From: RYN-230 sp963844695 | GTDB taxonomy: Bacteria > Actinomycetota > Actinomycetes > Streptosporangiales > Streptosporangiaceae | Assembly (NCBI GenBank): GCA_963844695.1 | Contig: CAWJPL010000029.1 | Span: 115,156 to 179,155, forward strand | DNA: 64,000 nt | Direction of reading: 5' to 3' | Shown: in pieces, positions 28,831 to 38,330 of the stretch | How positions within the stretch are numbered: the first letter of the stretch is position 1 | Layout: each line of letters begins with the position of its first letter | Notes under the pieces: generated by a model | Told to the model about the DNA's origin: nothing | The model's input: the letters and a program-made list of their open reading frames with translations, nothing else | The model's database searches: none | Made by a program: the position numbers and the translations under genes

Positions 28831-30066
28831 GTGAATCCGGCTCGGGCGACGGCACCGCGTGGTGCGCCACGGCGGGGTGCCGTGCTGTCCCGCCTGGGCG
28901 CACGCCGTTACGGTGCCGTACTGCTGGCCGGGGTGGCCCTGGCGGGTACCGCGGCGGCGCGAGTGCCCGCGCCCGTGGGCGGACCTGCGCAGGCGTCGAG
29001 CCCGGCGGCCACGGCGGCGGCTCACGCCACCCACCGCAAGCTGCTCCGGGCGGACGTGATGGTGGTGGCCCAGAAGGCGCTGCCGGCCAAGGACGTGGCC
29101 CGGGTGGCCCGGCTTCGCGGCGTCCAGGCGGCCCGGGCGGTCGACGCGGCCCGAGTCCAGGTGAACGGGACGTTCGCCGCGGTCCTGGGGGTGGACCCGG
29201 ACACGTTCCGCGCCTTCGCCGCGGGACCGACCGCCTCGTCCAGCCGGCTGTGGCGGAACGTGGCGAACGGCGCGATCGCGGTCTCCTACACCATGGGCCA
29301 GCAGGACCGGCTGCCCCGGGGCGGGATCGTCCAGGTCGCCGGGCGGACCATGCGATCGCTGCGGGTCGCGGGGTTCGGCACGGTCGGGATCGGCGGGGTG
29401 GACGCGGTGATCTCCGACGCCCAGGCCCGGGCGCTCGGCTTCCCGGCCGGCAACGCGATCGTGGTGAGCGCCCCGCACGCCCGGGTCGCCGCGCTGGTCC
29501 GCCAGATCAAGACCCGGATGCCGCGCGGAGCCGTGGTCGAGCCGCTGGTCGCGACGTCGGCCCAAGGTACCCCGGCCGCGGCGGGGGTGGCGGGCTCGTC
29601 GCTCGCCTCCGGAACCGCGGCCAGCGCCGCGGCCAACGGGCGGGCCGCGCTCAGCATGGCCGAACTCGTCGCGATGCTCAAGGCGGCGGCCAGCCGGGTG
29701 GGCTACCCGTACGTGTGGGGTGGCTCCGGACCGACCACGTTCGACTGCTCCGGGCTGGTGCAATGGTCGTTCGCCCGGGCCGGGGTGGTCATGCCGCGGG
29801 TGGCCGCCGACCAGGCCCGGACCGGGCCCGCGATCCCGTTCAGCCAGGCCCAGGCGGGTGACCTGCTCTTCTACCACACCGATCCCACCGCGCCGGACTA
29901 CATCTCCCACGTGGCCATCTACCTGGGCAAGGGCCTGATGATCCAGGCGCCCGAGCCGGGAGAGAACGTGCAGATCGTCCCGGTGGCGCTGGGCAGCGAG
30001 TTCGCTGGCGTGGTGCGCGTCTCCCCGGCTATCGCCGCCCAGGTGGCCGCCGCCCCGCTGGGCTGA
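28831..30066 (+). CDS. Secreted NlpC/P60 peptidoglycan endopeptidase
   Basis: About 411 residues. The N-terminus has basic residues and a hydrophobic signal segment (AVLLAGVALAGTAAARV). A middle domain (29030-29560) has no clear family. The NlpC/P60 domain begins at ASRVGYPYVWGG; catalytic Cys is in TTFDCSGLVQWS and His in ISHVAIYLG. It would cut stem peptides in the wall. I prefer the GTG at 28831, seven bases after TATACC; the frame is open back to 28783. Confidence 0.83.
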   Translation: MNPARATAPRGAPRRGAVLSRLGARRYGAVLLAGVALAGTAAARVPAPVGGPAQASSPAATAAAHATHRKLLRADVMVVAQKALPAKDVARVARLRGVQAARAVDAARVQVNGTFAAVLGVDPDTFRAFAAGPTASSSRLWRNVANGAIAVSYTMGQQDRLPRGGIVQVAGRTMRSLRVAGFGTVGIGGVDAVISDAQARALGFPAGNAIVVSAPHARVAALVRQIKTRMPRGAVVEPLVATSAQGTPAAAGVAGSSLASGTAASAAANGRAALSMAELVAMLKAAASRVGYPYVWGGSGPTTFDCSGLVQWSFARAGVVMPRVAADQARTGPAIPFSQAQAGDLLFYHTDPTAPDYISHVAIYLGKGLMIQAPEPGENVQIVPVALGSEFAGVVRVSPAIAAQVAAAPLG

Positions 30067-30114
30067 CTACGCCCAGTGCTTGCCCCCGCCCGGGCCACGT
30101 GATTACGTCATTAC

Positions 30115-30654
30115 ATGAGTACTGGGAAACACGGCGAAGACGCCGTGCCGGGCGACGAAGTCCGGGGCTGGTTCGCGGGCCGGCTGCCCGCGGGCTGGTT
30201 CACCGGGGCGCCCGAGGTCCTGGTGGACCGGGAAGAGATCACCGTGGTCGGCCCCCTGGGCGACCTGGACCTGGCTGCGGACGCCTCACCAGCCGCGCAG
30301 GCGGCCGAGGTGGACGGGCGGGCCCGCCGGTTTCGTGAGGAAACGCGGGACAACCGGATCGAGATCGCCTGTGAGGCCGAGGTCAAGTTCAGCCGCAAGG
30401 TGTCCTGGGGCGTCGTCTGCGGGGGCCGGAAAGTGATGTTCACCACATTGACGGTCCCGGTGATGACGCGCCTGCGGCAGTCCGAGCGCCGGGTACTCGA
30501 CACGCTGGTGGACGCCGGGGTGGCCCGCAGTCGCAGCGACGCCCTGGCCTGGTGCGTGCGCCTGGTCGGCGAGCACGAGGAGTCGTGGCTCGGGCAGTTG
30601 CGTGAGGCACTACGCCGGGTCGAGGCGGTGCGGGCCGAGGGACCCCAGACCTGA
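30115..30654 (+). CDS. Conserved hypothetical protein, possible ribbon-helix-helix-like C-terminus
   Basis: A 179-residue soluble protein. The first part carries WFAGRLPAGWF and ITVVGPLGD, and the central part is charged (RARRFREETRDNRIEIA). The C-terminus (MTRLRQSERRVLDTLVDAGV, SRSDALAWCVRLVGEH) looks like a short helical DNA-binding or dimer module. TTACGT lies six bases before the ATG. I do not recognise a function. Confidence 0.68.
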   Translation: MSTGKHGEDAVPGDEVRGWFAGRLPAGWFTGAPEVLVDREEITVVGPLGDLDLAADASPAAQAAEVDGRARRFREETRDNRIEIACEAEVKFSRKVSWGVVCGGRKVMFTTLTVPVMTRLRQSERRVLDTLVDAGVARSRSDALAWCVRLVGEHEESWLGQLREALRRVEAVRAEGPQT

Positions 30655-30730
30655 CGCGCCCCGCTCCGCCCCCGCTCTGGCTCGTGCTGCGACGCGGATG
30701 ACGGAGGCCCCCTGAGCCAAGAGGCAGGCT

Positions 30731-30749
30731 CGCTTTGGTGAACAAAGCG
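30731..30749. promoter_or_regulatory. Hairpin or operator in promoter region of prenyl transferase
   Basis: CGCTTTG and CAAAGCG form a perfect 7-bp inverted repeat with a 5-nt loop. It lies at the edge of an AT-rich stretch (30740-30790) that probably contains the promoter for the gene at 30912. Confidence 0.35.
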
Positions 30750-30911
30750 TAACGAGCTGTCGTAATTTCGCTACTTTCTGTTTAGATAGCTCCAGGGCCG
30801 GATGGGCCGGCGGCGAGCTTGGTCGTGTCACGAGGCCGCCCCAGTGGTGACATCCTTGAGACGGGCAGGCCATGCCCATCGGCCGGCGGCTAGCGGCGGG
30901 AGTAGGTTCGG

Positions 30912-31694
30912 ATGGGGTTGCGCGAGGCTCGGATTGGACTCCGCGATCTCGCGTACCGCGCCTACGAGCGCAGGCTGGAAGCGTCCCTGGCCGGGGACCC
31001 CATCCCACGCCACGTGGGCGTGATCCTGGACGGCAACCGGCGCTGGGCGCGGCTGGCGGGCTTCACCGACGTCAGCAACGGCCACCAGAAGGGCGCCGAC
31101 CATATCTTCGAGCTGCTCGGCTGGTGCAGCCAGGCCCGGGTCGAGGTGGTCACCCTCTGGCTCCTGGCCACGGACAACCTGTCCCGGCCAGCGGCCGAAC
31201 TGGACCCGCTGCTGAAGATCATCGAGAGTACGGTCCGTGCGCTGGCCGACGAAGGCTGGCATGTGAAGCCGGTGGGCGCGCTCGACCTGCTGCCCGCCGA
31301 GACGGCCCAGGTGCTCAAGGACGCGGGTGAGGCCACCGCAGGCCGCCCCGGGCTGCTGGTCAACGTGGCCATCGGGTACGGCGGGCGGCGGGAGATCGCC
31401 GACGCGGTCCGCTCCCTGCTGCAAGACCACGCGACCAAGGGCACCACGATCGAGGAACTGGCCGAGGTCCTTGACGTCGAGCACATCGCGGAGCACCTCT
31501 ACACCGCCGGTCAGCCCGATCCTGACCTGGTCATCAGGACCTCCGGAGAGCAGCGGCTGAGCGGATTCCTGCTCTGGCAGAGCGCGCACTCGGAGTTCTA
31601 CTTCTGCGACGCCTACTGGCCGGACTTCCGGCGGGTCGACTTTCTCCGCGCGCTGCGCTCCTATTCGGCGCGCCAGCGCAGGTTCGGATCCTAA
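30912..31694 (+). CDS. cis-prenyl transferase (isoprenyl diphosphate synthase, UppS-like)
   Basis: A 260-residue synthase that makes the polyprenyl lipid carrier for wall precursors. The diphosphate-binding motif is VGVILDGNRRWAR and the C-terminal motif is RTSGEQRLSGFLLWQS followed by EFYFCDAYWPDF. The start has GGGAG nine bases upstream. Position next to a PIN-PhoH gene is common in actinobacteria. Product chain length cannot be told from sequence alone. Confidence 0.9.
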   Translation: MGLREARIGLRDLAYRAYERRLEASLAGDPIPRHVGVILDGNRRWARLAGFTDVSNGHQKGADHIFELLGWCSQARVEVVTLWLLATDNLSRPAAELDPLLKIIESTVRALADEGWHVKPVGALDLLPAETAQVLKDAGEATAGRPGLLVNVAIGYGGRREIADAVRSLLQDHATKGTTIEELAEVLDVEHIAEHLYTAGQPDPDLVIRTSGEQRLSGFLLWQSAHSEFYFCDAYWPDFRRVDFLRALRSYSARQRRFGS

Positions 31695-31832
31695 ACCTGT
31701 CCTGAACCTCTTCCGGCGTGGTGTGCGACACCCCGTCTGGGTCTTCCGGGGATGGCAGCGCCCGGGTACCTTTCAATCAGGTGGGCGGTGCCTAGCCGTC
31801 CCCCCGGGAAGGCCCTCGACATCCTCGAGCTT

Positions 31833-31920
31833 CGTGTCCTGACACGCAGGCGAGACGAGCGAAGGGCCGGGATCTGGCCCTTTGAAGGGCTGTCCCGGTC
31901 CTGGAGACACATCTGTGTCC
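31833..31920 (+). promoter_or_regulatory. Structured 5' leader of PIN-PhoH gene
   Basis: The gap before the gene contains CGTGTC-CT-GACACG (31833-31846), a 9-bp stem 31864-31872 with 31893-31901 enclosing GCCCTT/AAGGGC, and a hairpin at 31903-31920 (ACAC/GTGT). The stacked hairpins directly upstream of the ribosome site suggest an untranslated leader with regulatory structure. Confidence 0.4.
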
Positions 31921-31957
31921 GAGCGCGGCGCCGCTTCAGGCGCCCAGGGGAGAACGA

Positions 31958-33334
31958 GTGGCTAGTTCTTCTGCCCGCCGCGAGCAGCGGCCCAGCAATG
32001 CCAGTACTGACACGGACGGTGGGGCTCCGGACTTGTCCGGAAGCCGCCGGTTCAGCTACGTGCTGGACACCAGCGTCCTGCTCGCCGACCCGGCTGCGAT
32101 CAGCCGGTTCGCCGAGCACCGCGTGATCATCCCGATCGTCGTCATCACCGAGCTGGAGGCCAAGCGTCATCATCCCGAACTGGGCTATTTCGCCCGTCAG
32201 GCCCTCCGGCATCTGGATGACCTGCGGATCGAGTTCGGCCGGCTGGACGCCGACCTGCCGATCGGTGACGAAGGCGGGACGGTCCGGGTCGAGCTGAACC
32301 ATTCGGATCCCACGGTGCTTCCCCCGGGGTTCCGGCTCGGCGACAACGACACGCGGATCCTGTCAGTCGGGCGCAGTCTGGCGGCCGAGGGCGAAGACGT
32401 GGTCCTGGTCAGCAAGGATCTGCCGCTGCGGGTGAAGGCGGCGTCGATCGGGCTGACCGCCCAGGAGTACCGGGCCGAGCTGCCGGCCGACTCAGGCTGG
32501 ACCGGCATGACCGAGCTCGCCGTGAGCGCAGACGACATCCAGGAGCTCTACGACACTGGCAAGCTGGACTGCGAGCAGGCCCGGGAGCTCCCGTGCCACA
32601 CAGGGCTGGTCCTGGCCGCGGCCGGGTGCAGCGCGCTCGGCCGGGTACTGCCGGACAAGTCCGTGCGGCTGGTGCGCGGTGACCGGGAGGCGTTCGGCCT
32701 GCACGGCCGCAGCGCCGAGCAGCGGGTCGCGCTGGACCTGCTGCTGGACCCGGACGTCGGGATCGTCTCGCTCGGCGGGCGGGCCGGCACCGGCAAGTCC
32801 GCGCTCGCTCTCTGCGCGGGACTGGAAGCCGCGATGGAGCGGCGCCAGCACCGCAAGGTGGTGGTCTTCCGGCCGCTGTACGCGGTAGGTGGCCAGGAGC
32901 TCGGCTACCTGCCGGGCTCGGAGGCCGACAAGATGAACCCGTGGGCCCAGGCGGTGTACGACACGCTGTCCGCGGTCACCTCGCAGGACGTGATCGACGA
33001 GGTGCTGGCCCGCGACATGTTCGAGGTGCTGCCGCTCACCCACATCCGGGGCCGCTCGCTGCACGACTCGTTCGTCATCGTCGACGAGGCGCAGTCCCTC
33101 GAGCAGAGCGTCCTGCTGACCGTGCTGTCCCGGATCGGTTCCGGGTCCCGGGTCGTGCTGACCCACGACATCGCGCAGCGCGACAACCTGCGGGTAGGCC
33201 GGCACGACGGCGTGGTCGCGGTCATCGAGAAGCTGAAGGGGCATCCGCTGTTCGCGCACGTCACCCTGGTCAGGTCGGAACGCTCCCCGATCGCGGCACT
33301 TGTCACCGAGATGCTAGAGGACTCGGGTTTGTAG
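31958..33334 (+). CDS. PIN-PhoH fusion protein (PhoH-like ATPase with RNase-type PIN domain)
   Basis: A 458-residue two-domain protein. The PIN domain (about residues 28-160) has acidic residues in YVLDTSVLL, ITELEAKRHH and GDNDTRIL. The PhoH helicase-like ATPase (about 225-440) has Walker A GRAGTGKSALAL and Walker B FVIVDEAQSLEQ. PIN-PhoH proteins are RNA helicase-RNases in mycobacteria. The GTG at 31958 has GGGGAG upstream. Downstream genes are on the same strand. Confidence 0.9.
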   Translation: MASSSARREQRPSNASTDTDGGAPDLSGSRRFSYVLDTSVLLADPAAISRFAEHRVIIPIVVITELEAKRHHPELGYFARQALRHLDDLRIEFGRLDADLPIGDEGGTVRVELNHSDPTVLPPGFRLGDNDTRILSVGRSLAAEGEDVVLVSKDLPLRVKAASIGLTAQEYRAELPADSGWTGMTELAVSADDIQELYDTGKLDCEQARELPCHTGLVLAAAGCSALGRVLPDKSVRLVRGDREAFGLHGRSAEQRVALDLLLDPDVGIVSLGGRAGTGKSALALCAGLEAAMERRQHRKVVVFRPLYAVGGQELGYLPGSEADKMNPWAQAVYDTLSAVTSQDVIDEVLARDMFEVLPLTHIRGRSLHDSFVIVDEAQSLEQSVLLTVLSRIGSGSRVVLTHDIAQRDNLRVGRHDGVVAVIEKLKGHPLFAHVTLVRSERSPIAALVTEMLEDSGL

Positions 33335-33382
33335 TAGACCCCGGGTAGCGGGAGGCCCCGGCAAGTCGGCAGACTACTCCAC

Positions 33383-34765
33383 ATGGTTTTCGACTTGCCG
33401 GAGCTTCTCGCTGCCCGGCACGGTGAGGGCTACGCCCTCGCCAGCCAGCACCTGAACCCCCAGCTCCCCCGGATGCTGCACGCCATCGGCTTCGACCGCG
33501 TGTACGAGCGCGCCGAGGGTGCCTACCTCTACGACTCCGACGGCCAGCGCTACGCCGACTTCCTGGCGGGCTTCGGGGTCTTCGGCGTCGGCCACAACCA
33601 CCCCGTGGTCCGCAAGGCGCTGCACGACATGCTTGACGCTGAGCTCGCCGATCTGGTCCAGTTCGACACCCCGCTGCTGCCCGGCTTGCTCGGGGAACGG
33701 CTGCTGGCCAAGGCCCCGGGCCTCGACCGGGTGTACTTCTGCAACAGCGGCACGGAGGCCGTGGAAGCGGCGCTGAAGTTCGCCCGGTACGCGACCGGGC
33801 GGCAGCGGATCATCTACTGCGACCACGCCTACCACGGGCTCACGGTCGGCTCGCTGTCCGCCAACGGGTCAGGGGAGTTCCGCAAGGGCTTCGGCCCGCT
33901 GCTGCCGGACACGATGATCCCGTTCGGCGACCTGGAGGCCCTCGAAGCCGAGCTGCGCCGCGGCGACGTGGCCGGGCTCATCGTCGAGCCCGTGCAGGGC
34001 AAGGGCGTCGCGGTGGTCCCGCCCGGCTTCCTGGCTGCGGCCCGGGCCCTGCTGCACGAGCACGGGGCCCTGCTGATCTGTGACGAGGTGCAGTCCGGAA
34101 TCGGGCGGACCGGCCGGTTCTTCGCCTACCAGCACGACGACGTCGAGCCGGACATCGTGACGGTGGCCAAGGCACTGTCTGGCGGGTTCGTCCCGGTCGG
34201 GGCCACCCTGGCCAAAGAGTGGATCTTCGACAAGGTCTACTCGTCGATCGACCGGGTGCTGGTGCACGACTCCACGTTCGGCTCCAACGCCGCCGCGATG
34301 ACGGCCGGCCTGGCGTCCCTGGCGGTCGTCGACGACGAGCACCTGGTGGAGAACGCCGAGCAGACCGGCGCCCTGCTGCAGGAGGCCCTGCAGCTCCTGG
34401 TGGACAAGTACGAACTGCTCGCCGAGGTGCGCGGCCGCGGGCTGATGATCGGCCTGGAGTTCGGCCGGCCGAAAGCCATGCGTCCCCGGGCGGCGTGGAA
34501 CATGCTGCAGGCCGCCCGGCACGGCCTGTTCGCGCAGACCGTGGTGGTCGCGCTGTTCCAGCGGCATCGCATCCTCACCCAGGTGGCGGCGGACTTCACC
34601 GAGGTCATCAAGCTGCTGCCGCCGCTGATGATCGGGGAGGCCGAGGTCGACCTGTTCCGGGACGCGTTCGTGGACGTCATGGACGACGCGAGCCGGGGCA
34701 GCGGGCTGATCTGGGACTTCGGTCAGACTCTCGTCAAGCAGGCGGTCAGCGCGCGTCGTCACTGA
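33383..34765 (+). CDS. Class III PLP-dependent aminotransferase
   Basis: A 460-residue fold-type I aminotransferase close to the acetylornithine/ornithine group. Signatures are CNSGTEAVEAALKFAR, CDEVQSGIGRTG and the PLP lysine in TVAKALSGGFVPVG. Substrate is unknown; the conserved LQAARHGLFAQTVVVALFQRH region is not typical of arginine-pathway enzymes. Its stop lies inside the first unit of a 15-bp repeat array and overlaps the end of the convergent cytidylyltransferase gene by 20 bp. Confidence 0.85.
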   Translation: MVFDLPELLAARHGEGYALASQHLNPQLPRMLHAIGFDRVYERAEGAYLYDSDGQRYADFLAGFGVFGVGHNHPVVRKALHDMLDAELADLVQFDTPLLPGLLGERLLAKAPGLDRVYFCNSGTEAVEAALKFARYATGRQRIIYCDHAYHGLTVGSLSANGSGEFRKGFGPLLPDTMIPFGDLEALEAELRRGDVAGLIVEPVQGKGVAVVPPGFLAAARALLHEHGALLICDEVQSGIGRTGRFFAYQHDDVEPDIVTVAKALSGGFVPVGATLAKEWIFDKVYSSIDRVLVHDSTFGSNAAAMTAGLASLAVVDDEHLVENAEQTGALLQEALQLLVDKYELLAEVRGRGLMIGLEFGRPKAMRPRAAWNMLQAARHGLFAQTVVVALFQRHRILTQVAADFTEVIKLLPPLMIGEAEVDLFRDAFVDVMDDASRGSGLIWDFGQTLVKQAVSARRH

Positions 34766-35525
34766 GCGCGTCGTCACCGAGCTCGTCGTCACCGAACTCG
34801 TCGGCGCTGAGCTCGTCGGCGCTGAGCGCGTCGTCACCGAGCAGGGCCTCGGCGATACTGAGATCCACCGGATAGGTGATCTTGATGTTGCGCTCAGTAC
34901 CAGGCACCACGGCCACCGGCACGTCCGGCAGATACCGCATGACCACCCCGCAGTCGTCGGTGGCGGCCAGGTCGGCGAACGCGGGGTCGGCCACCGCCAG
35001 CTCGTGCGCCTTGCGGATCACCGACAGCCGGAAGCCCTGCGGGGTCTGGCAGCGCCGCAGCGTGTCGCGGTGCGGCATCCCGGTCATCAGGCCGTCTTCG
35101 ACCACCACGATCGTGTCGGAGGTGGGCACCGCCACCCCCACCGCCTGGTACGTGTCCAGGGCGCGCACGCAGCCCGCGATCGTGGCCTGGTCGAGCAGCG
35201 GCCGCGCGGCGTCGTGGAACAGCACGTTGCCTTCGGCTGGCCCCAGCGCGGCGATCGCCCGCCGGGTCGACTCCGGCCGCGTCTGCCCGCCCTCGATGAT
35301 CCCGGTCACCTTGCGGTACCCGCCCAGGTCCAGCAGCTCGCGGGCGTGGGCGGCATGCCCGGGGGCCATCACCACCAAGGTAGTGTCCACCCCCGGAGCC
35401 TGCTCGAACGCGGCCACCGAGTGCTCCAGCATGGCCCGCCCGTCCAGCGGGAGCAGCTGTTTGGGGAGCGCGGCGCCGAAGCGCACTCCTGAGCCGGCCG
35501 CCAGCACCACAGCCACCGTTCGCAT
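34746..35525 (-). CDS. TarI/IspD-family cytidylyltransferase, probably polyol-phosphate (ribitol-5-P) type
   Basis: A 259-residue CTP-dependent nucleotidyltransferase. The CTP loop is LAAGSGVRFGAALPKQ and FHDAARPLL is present. The segments YQAVGVAVPTSDTIVVVEDG and TDDCGVVMRYLPDVPVAVV with NIKITYPVDL match TarI/Bcs1 (CDP-ribitol) enzymes better than IspD as I recall them, so I favour activation of a polyol phosphate for a wall polymer. No ispF is near. TAGAGT lies six bases before the ATG. The C-terminal tail is a repeat of acidic pentapeptides. Confidence 0.75.
   Translation of the reverse strand: MRTVAVVLAAGSGVRFGAALPKQLLPLDGRAMLEHSVAAFEQAPGVDTTLVVMAPGHAAHARELLDLGGYRKVTGIIEGGQTRPESTRRAIAALGPAEGNVLFHDAARPLLDQATIAGCVRALDTYQAVGVAVPTSDTIVVVEDGLMTGMPHRDTLRRCQTPQGFRLSVIRKAHELAVADPAFADLAATDDCGVVMRYLPDVPVAVVPGTERNIKITYPVDLSIAEALLGDDALSADELSADEFGDDELGDDALSDDAR
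34751..34840. repeat. 15-bp tandem repeat, six copies, across two convergent gene ends
   Basis: Six 15-bp units (34751-34840) encode the GDDAL/SADEL-type tail of the cytidylyltransferase. The first unit also supplies the stop codon of the convergent aminotransferase. Confidence 0.88.
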
Positions 35526-35669
35526 GAGCGGACTCTACCTGGACCTCCAGGGGGGAGCCGGGAGTGGTATGCCTGGCCATCTCCGGGTAAGACAGGCAGG
35601 GATCGCTCAGTGGAACCTGACCAGTGGCTGGCCAGCTACTCCTGACACGCGCGCGCACGGGAGAGGGAC

Positions 35670-36984
35670 ATGACGGTAACCACGGCCGTGGTGGTGCTGC
35701 CGCGGCGCGTGGCCGTCTGGGCCAGCCGCCGGGCCCTGGCCCGCAACTCCCTGACCGGCATCGAGCTGGCCTGCGCCCTGTGCGCGGCGGTCTGGTTCAG
35801 CGCCGGCACCCCGCTCGTCCGCCCTGGCCGGAGGCGCGGCGCTGGGCGGCGGCTACCTGGCCCGGCGGGTGGGCGGCCAGCTCACCGTGGGGGCGTTCGA
35901 CGGCTGGCTGGCCGGCGCCTGTGCTCTGGCGGGTGAGCTGGCGGTCTACGCGGGGCTGGCGGCGGGCGCGGCACCTGGGCAGACCCGGGTCTGGGCCCTG
36001 GCCACCGCGGCCGCGCTGCTGCTCGCGATGCGGAAGGTGGCCCGGCTGTGCCGACCAGCCCGTTCTGCGGCCGGGCCGCCGCGGTCGCCGGACCACGAGG
36101 CTCTGGCGGGCCAGAGCCCGGCCCGCGCCCTGGCTGTCCTGGCCGGGCGCCTGCTGGGGCTGCCGGCGGGGGAGCGGGCGGTACTGATCACCGTGACTGC
36201 GGCCTTCTACGGCACCCGCATGTCCCTGCTCGTCCTCACCTGCTGGGGGGCAGTGGCGCTGGCCTGGGCGATCGCGGGCCCGCGACCGGGATCCGCCGCG
36301 CAGCCGGGAACCGCCCCCAGCCCTGGAACCCCGGCGCGCCGGGCCCCCGTCCGCCGGTTCGACGTCGCGGCCGCGCGCGACGACGGTCCGCTGGCCCGGT
36401 TCGCGGGCGCGCTGGTGCGCGGCCAGCTGGTGCCGCTGCCCCCGGCGGTGGCGGGGCTGACCGCGACCGTCCTGCTCGCCACGCTCGGCCTGCATGACCT
36501 GGCTGGCCTGGTCCTGCTGACCCCGGTGGCCGCGATGCTGCTCGCCGCGCCGGGCTCTGCGCATCCGCACGACGGCCCGCTGGACTGGATCACCCCTCTG
36601 GTCATCCAGGCCGGCCAGTACATCTACCTGGCCGCGCTGGGTTTCGCCAAAGGCGTTCCCGGCCCGCTGATCTTCGCGCTGACCGCGCTCGTCGGCCTCC
36701 GCCAGCTGGACGTCGCCTACCGGGCCCGGTATCCGATGCGCGCGGCTGATCCACGCGGCGGGATCGGCTGGGACGGCCGGATGCTGGCGGCCGGGGTCGG
36801 CGCCATGCTCGGCGTGGCCACGTTCTGCTACCTGGCGCTGGCCGTGTACCTGATCTGGTTCCTGTCCTCGGGCAGCCTGGCCAGCTGGCTAGCGATAAGG
36901 ATTCGCCGGCCAGGTGTCCGGCGGCCTAGTGTGGGCAGCAGTGCTCCGGGGTGCCACCGCAGTGCCGAAGGTGCGGAAGGCTAG
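35670..36984 (+). CDS. DUF5941-like / degenerate CDP-alcohol phosphatidyltransferase-like membrane protein, frame-broken
   Basis: About 437 residues, polytopic. The first frame reads LARNSLTGIELACALCAAVWFSAGTP. At about 35808-35825 it shifts to ALAGGAALGGGYLARRVGGQ and GAFDGWLAGACALAGELAVY. This layout follows CDP-alcohol phosphotransferases (DGxxAR-x8-GxxxDxxxD), but the first and last Asp positions are Gly or Ala, so normal catalysis is doubtful. The C-terminal half fits the DUF5941 domain often fused to nucleotidyltransferases. The divergent TarI-like gene next door agrees with that link. Confidence 0.65.
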
Positions 36985-37010
36985 GATCACCCCGTGGAGG
37001 GTGTATCTCG

Positions 37011-38297
37011 ATGCTCCAGCTCATACCAGCGCCGCTGCTCAGCGCCGGGCCAAGCCAGGGATGGCGGTCACCGGTAACCATCCCTCGCCCGTGGCTGGCC
37101 GCGATCTTCGCTGCCTGCGCGCTGTTCGCTGCGGGCATGGGCGTATTCAGCACGGACTCCCTGCACCGGCTGTGGGGGCTGTTCGCGGCCGTTGCCTACG
37201 TGCTGGCCGCCGCGGTCGTCCTGGCCTGGAAGTCGTCGCGGTCGGTGGATCTGGCCCTGCTCCTGGGGATCGGCGGCGCGCTGATCACGCCGCTCACCCT
37301 GCTGGCCCAGGAGGGCCGGTGGCAGCCTGAGGTAGCCGTGATCGCCCGGGGCGCCCGGCTCCTGCTCCAGCACGGCACCCCCTACGAGAGCCAGGCCGTG
37401 ATCACGGCTTCACACGATCCCAACATCTACAACCCGTACCTGCCCGTGATGGCGATCTTCGGCCTGCCGCGCGCGCTGTTCGGCCCGGGAATCATCACCG
37501 ATCCGCGGGTCTGGTTCACGGTCGGCTTCGTGGCGGTGTTCGCGGCCGCGCTGGCCGCGGCCGGAGCCCGGGACGTGCTGCGCTGGACCGTGCTGGTCAC
37601 CGCGACCCCGGTCATCGCGTTCTCGCTGACCGTGGGCGGGACCGACGTCCCGGTGCTGGCGCTGCTCTGCCTCGGCCTGGCGCTGCTGTGGCGCCGCCCG
37701 CAGCCCGTGCTGGCCGGGCTGGTACTGGGCCTGGCCGCAGCCACGAAGGCGACCGCGTGGCCCGCGCTGATCGTCGCCGCGACCATGCTCACGGTGCGCG
37801 ACGGCAGGCGCGCGGCGGGCCGGTTCATGCTGGCCGCGATCGCTGCCGCGGCGGTCATCATCGCGCCGGTCGCGGCGTTCTGGCCCCACTCGCTGGTGGA
37901 GAACACGATTCTCTTCCCGCTCGGGCTGGCCAAGATCAAGTCCGCGGCGGTCAGCCCGTTGCCCGGGCACGTGCTGGCGGACACCGGCCCGGCCGGCCAC
38001 ACGATCGCCGTGGCCCTGCTCTGCCTGGCCGGCCTGGGGGTGCTGGTCTCGCTGGTGGTGCGTCCGCCGCGGAACGTCCCGTCCGCGACCTGGCGGCTCA
38101 TCATCGGCCTGGTGCTCATGTTCGCGCTCGCGCCGGCCACCAGGTTCGGTTACTTCATGTACCCGCTCGGCCTGTGGACCTGGCTGATCGTGTCCCAGCT
38201 AGGCGCCCGGCGCGTGCTGCCCTCGGGCCGGCCGGATGAGGACGCCCCGGGGGGCCGGCCTCCGTCCGGCGGGGTGGCTCAGCCCAGCGCCGCCTAG
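37011..38297 (+). CDS. Polytopic membrane protein, GT87/DUF2029-like
   Basis: A 428-residue protein with about 10-11 hydrophobic helices. Extracytoplasmic loop 1 contains HGTPYESQAVITASHDPNIYNPY, and later FPLGLAKIKSA; these resemble DUF2029/GT-C polyprenyl-phosphate-sugar transferases. It may add a sugar to a wall or lipid glycan. GGAGGG nine bases before the ATG at 37011 supports the start, and TAGGAT upstream is a likely -10. Confidence 0.68.
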   Translation: MLQLIPAPLLSAGPSQGWRSPVTIPRPWLAAIFAACALFAAGMGVFSTDSLHRLWGLFAAVAYVLAAAVVLAWKSSRSVDLALLLGIGGALITPLTLLAQEGRWQPEVAVIARGARLLLQHGTPYESQAVITASHDPNIYNPYLPVMAIFGLPRALFGPGIITDPRVWFTVGFVAVFAAALAAAGARDVLRWTVLVTATPVIAFSLTVGGTDVPVLALLCLGLALLWRRPQPVLAGLVLGLAAATKATAWPALIVAATMLTVRDGRRAAGRFMLAAIAAAAVIIAPVAAFWPHSLVENTILFPLGLAKIKSAAVSPLPGHVLADTGPAGHTIAVALLCLAGLGVLVSLVVRPPRNVPSATWRLIIGLVLMFALAPATRFGYFMYPLGLWTWLIVSQLGARRVLPSGRPDEDAPGGRPPSGGVAQPSAA

Positions 38298-38330
38298 CGC
38301 CGCTCCAGTCAGGGGCCCCGGCCCCGGACC

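Noticed and set aside
31760..31830. 6C-type small RNA near the CCCCCC run upstream of PIN-PhoH
   Set aside because: Only one C-rich stretch is present and it is not in a hairpin loop, whereas 6C RNA needs two such loops.
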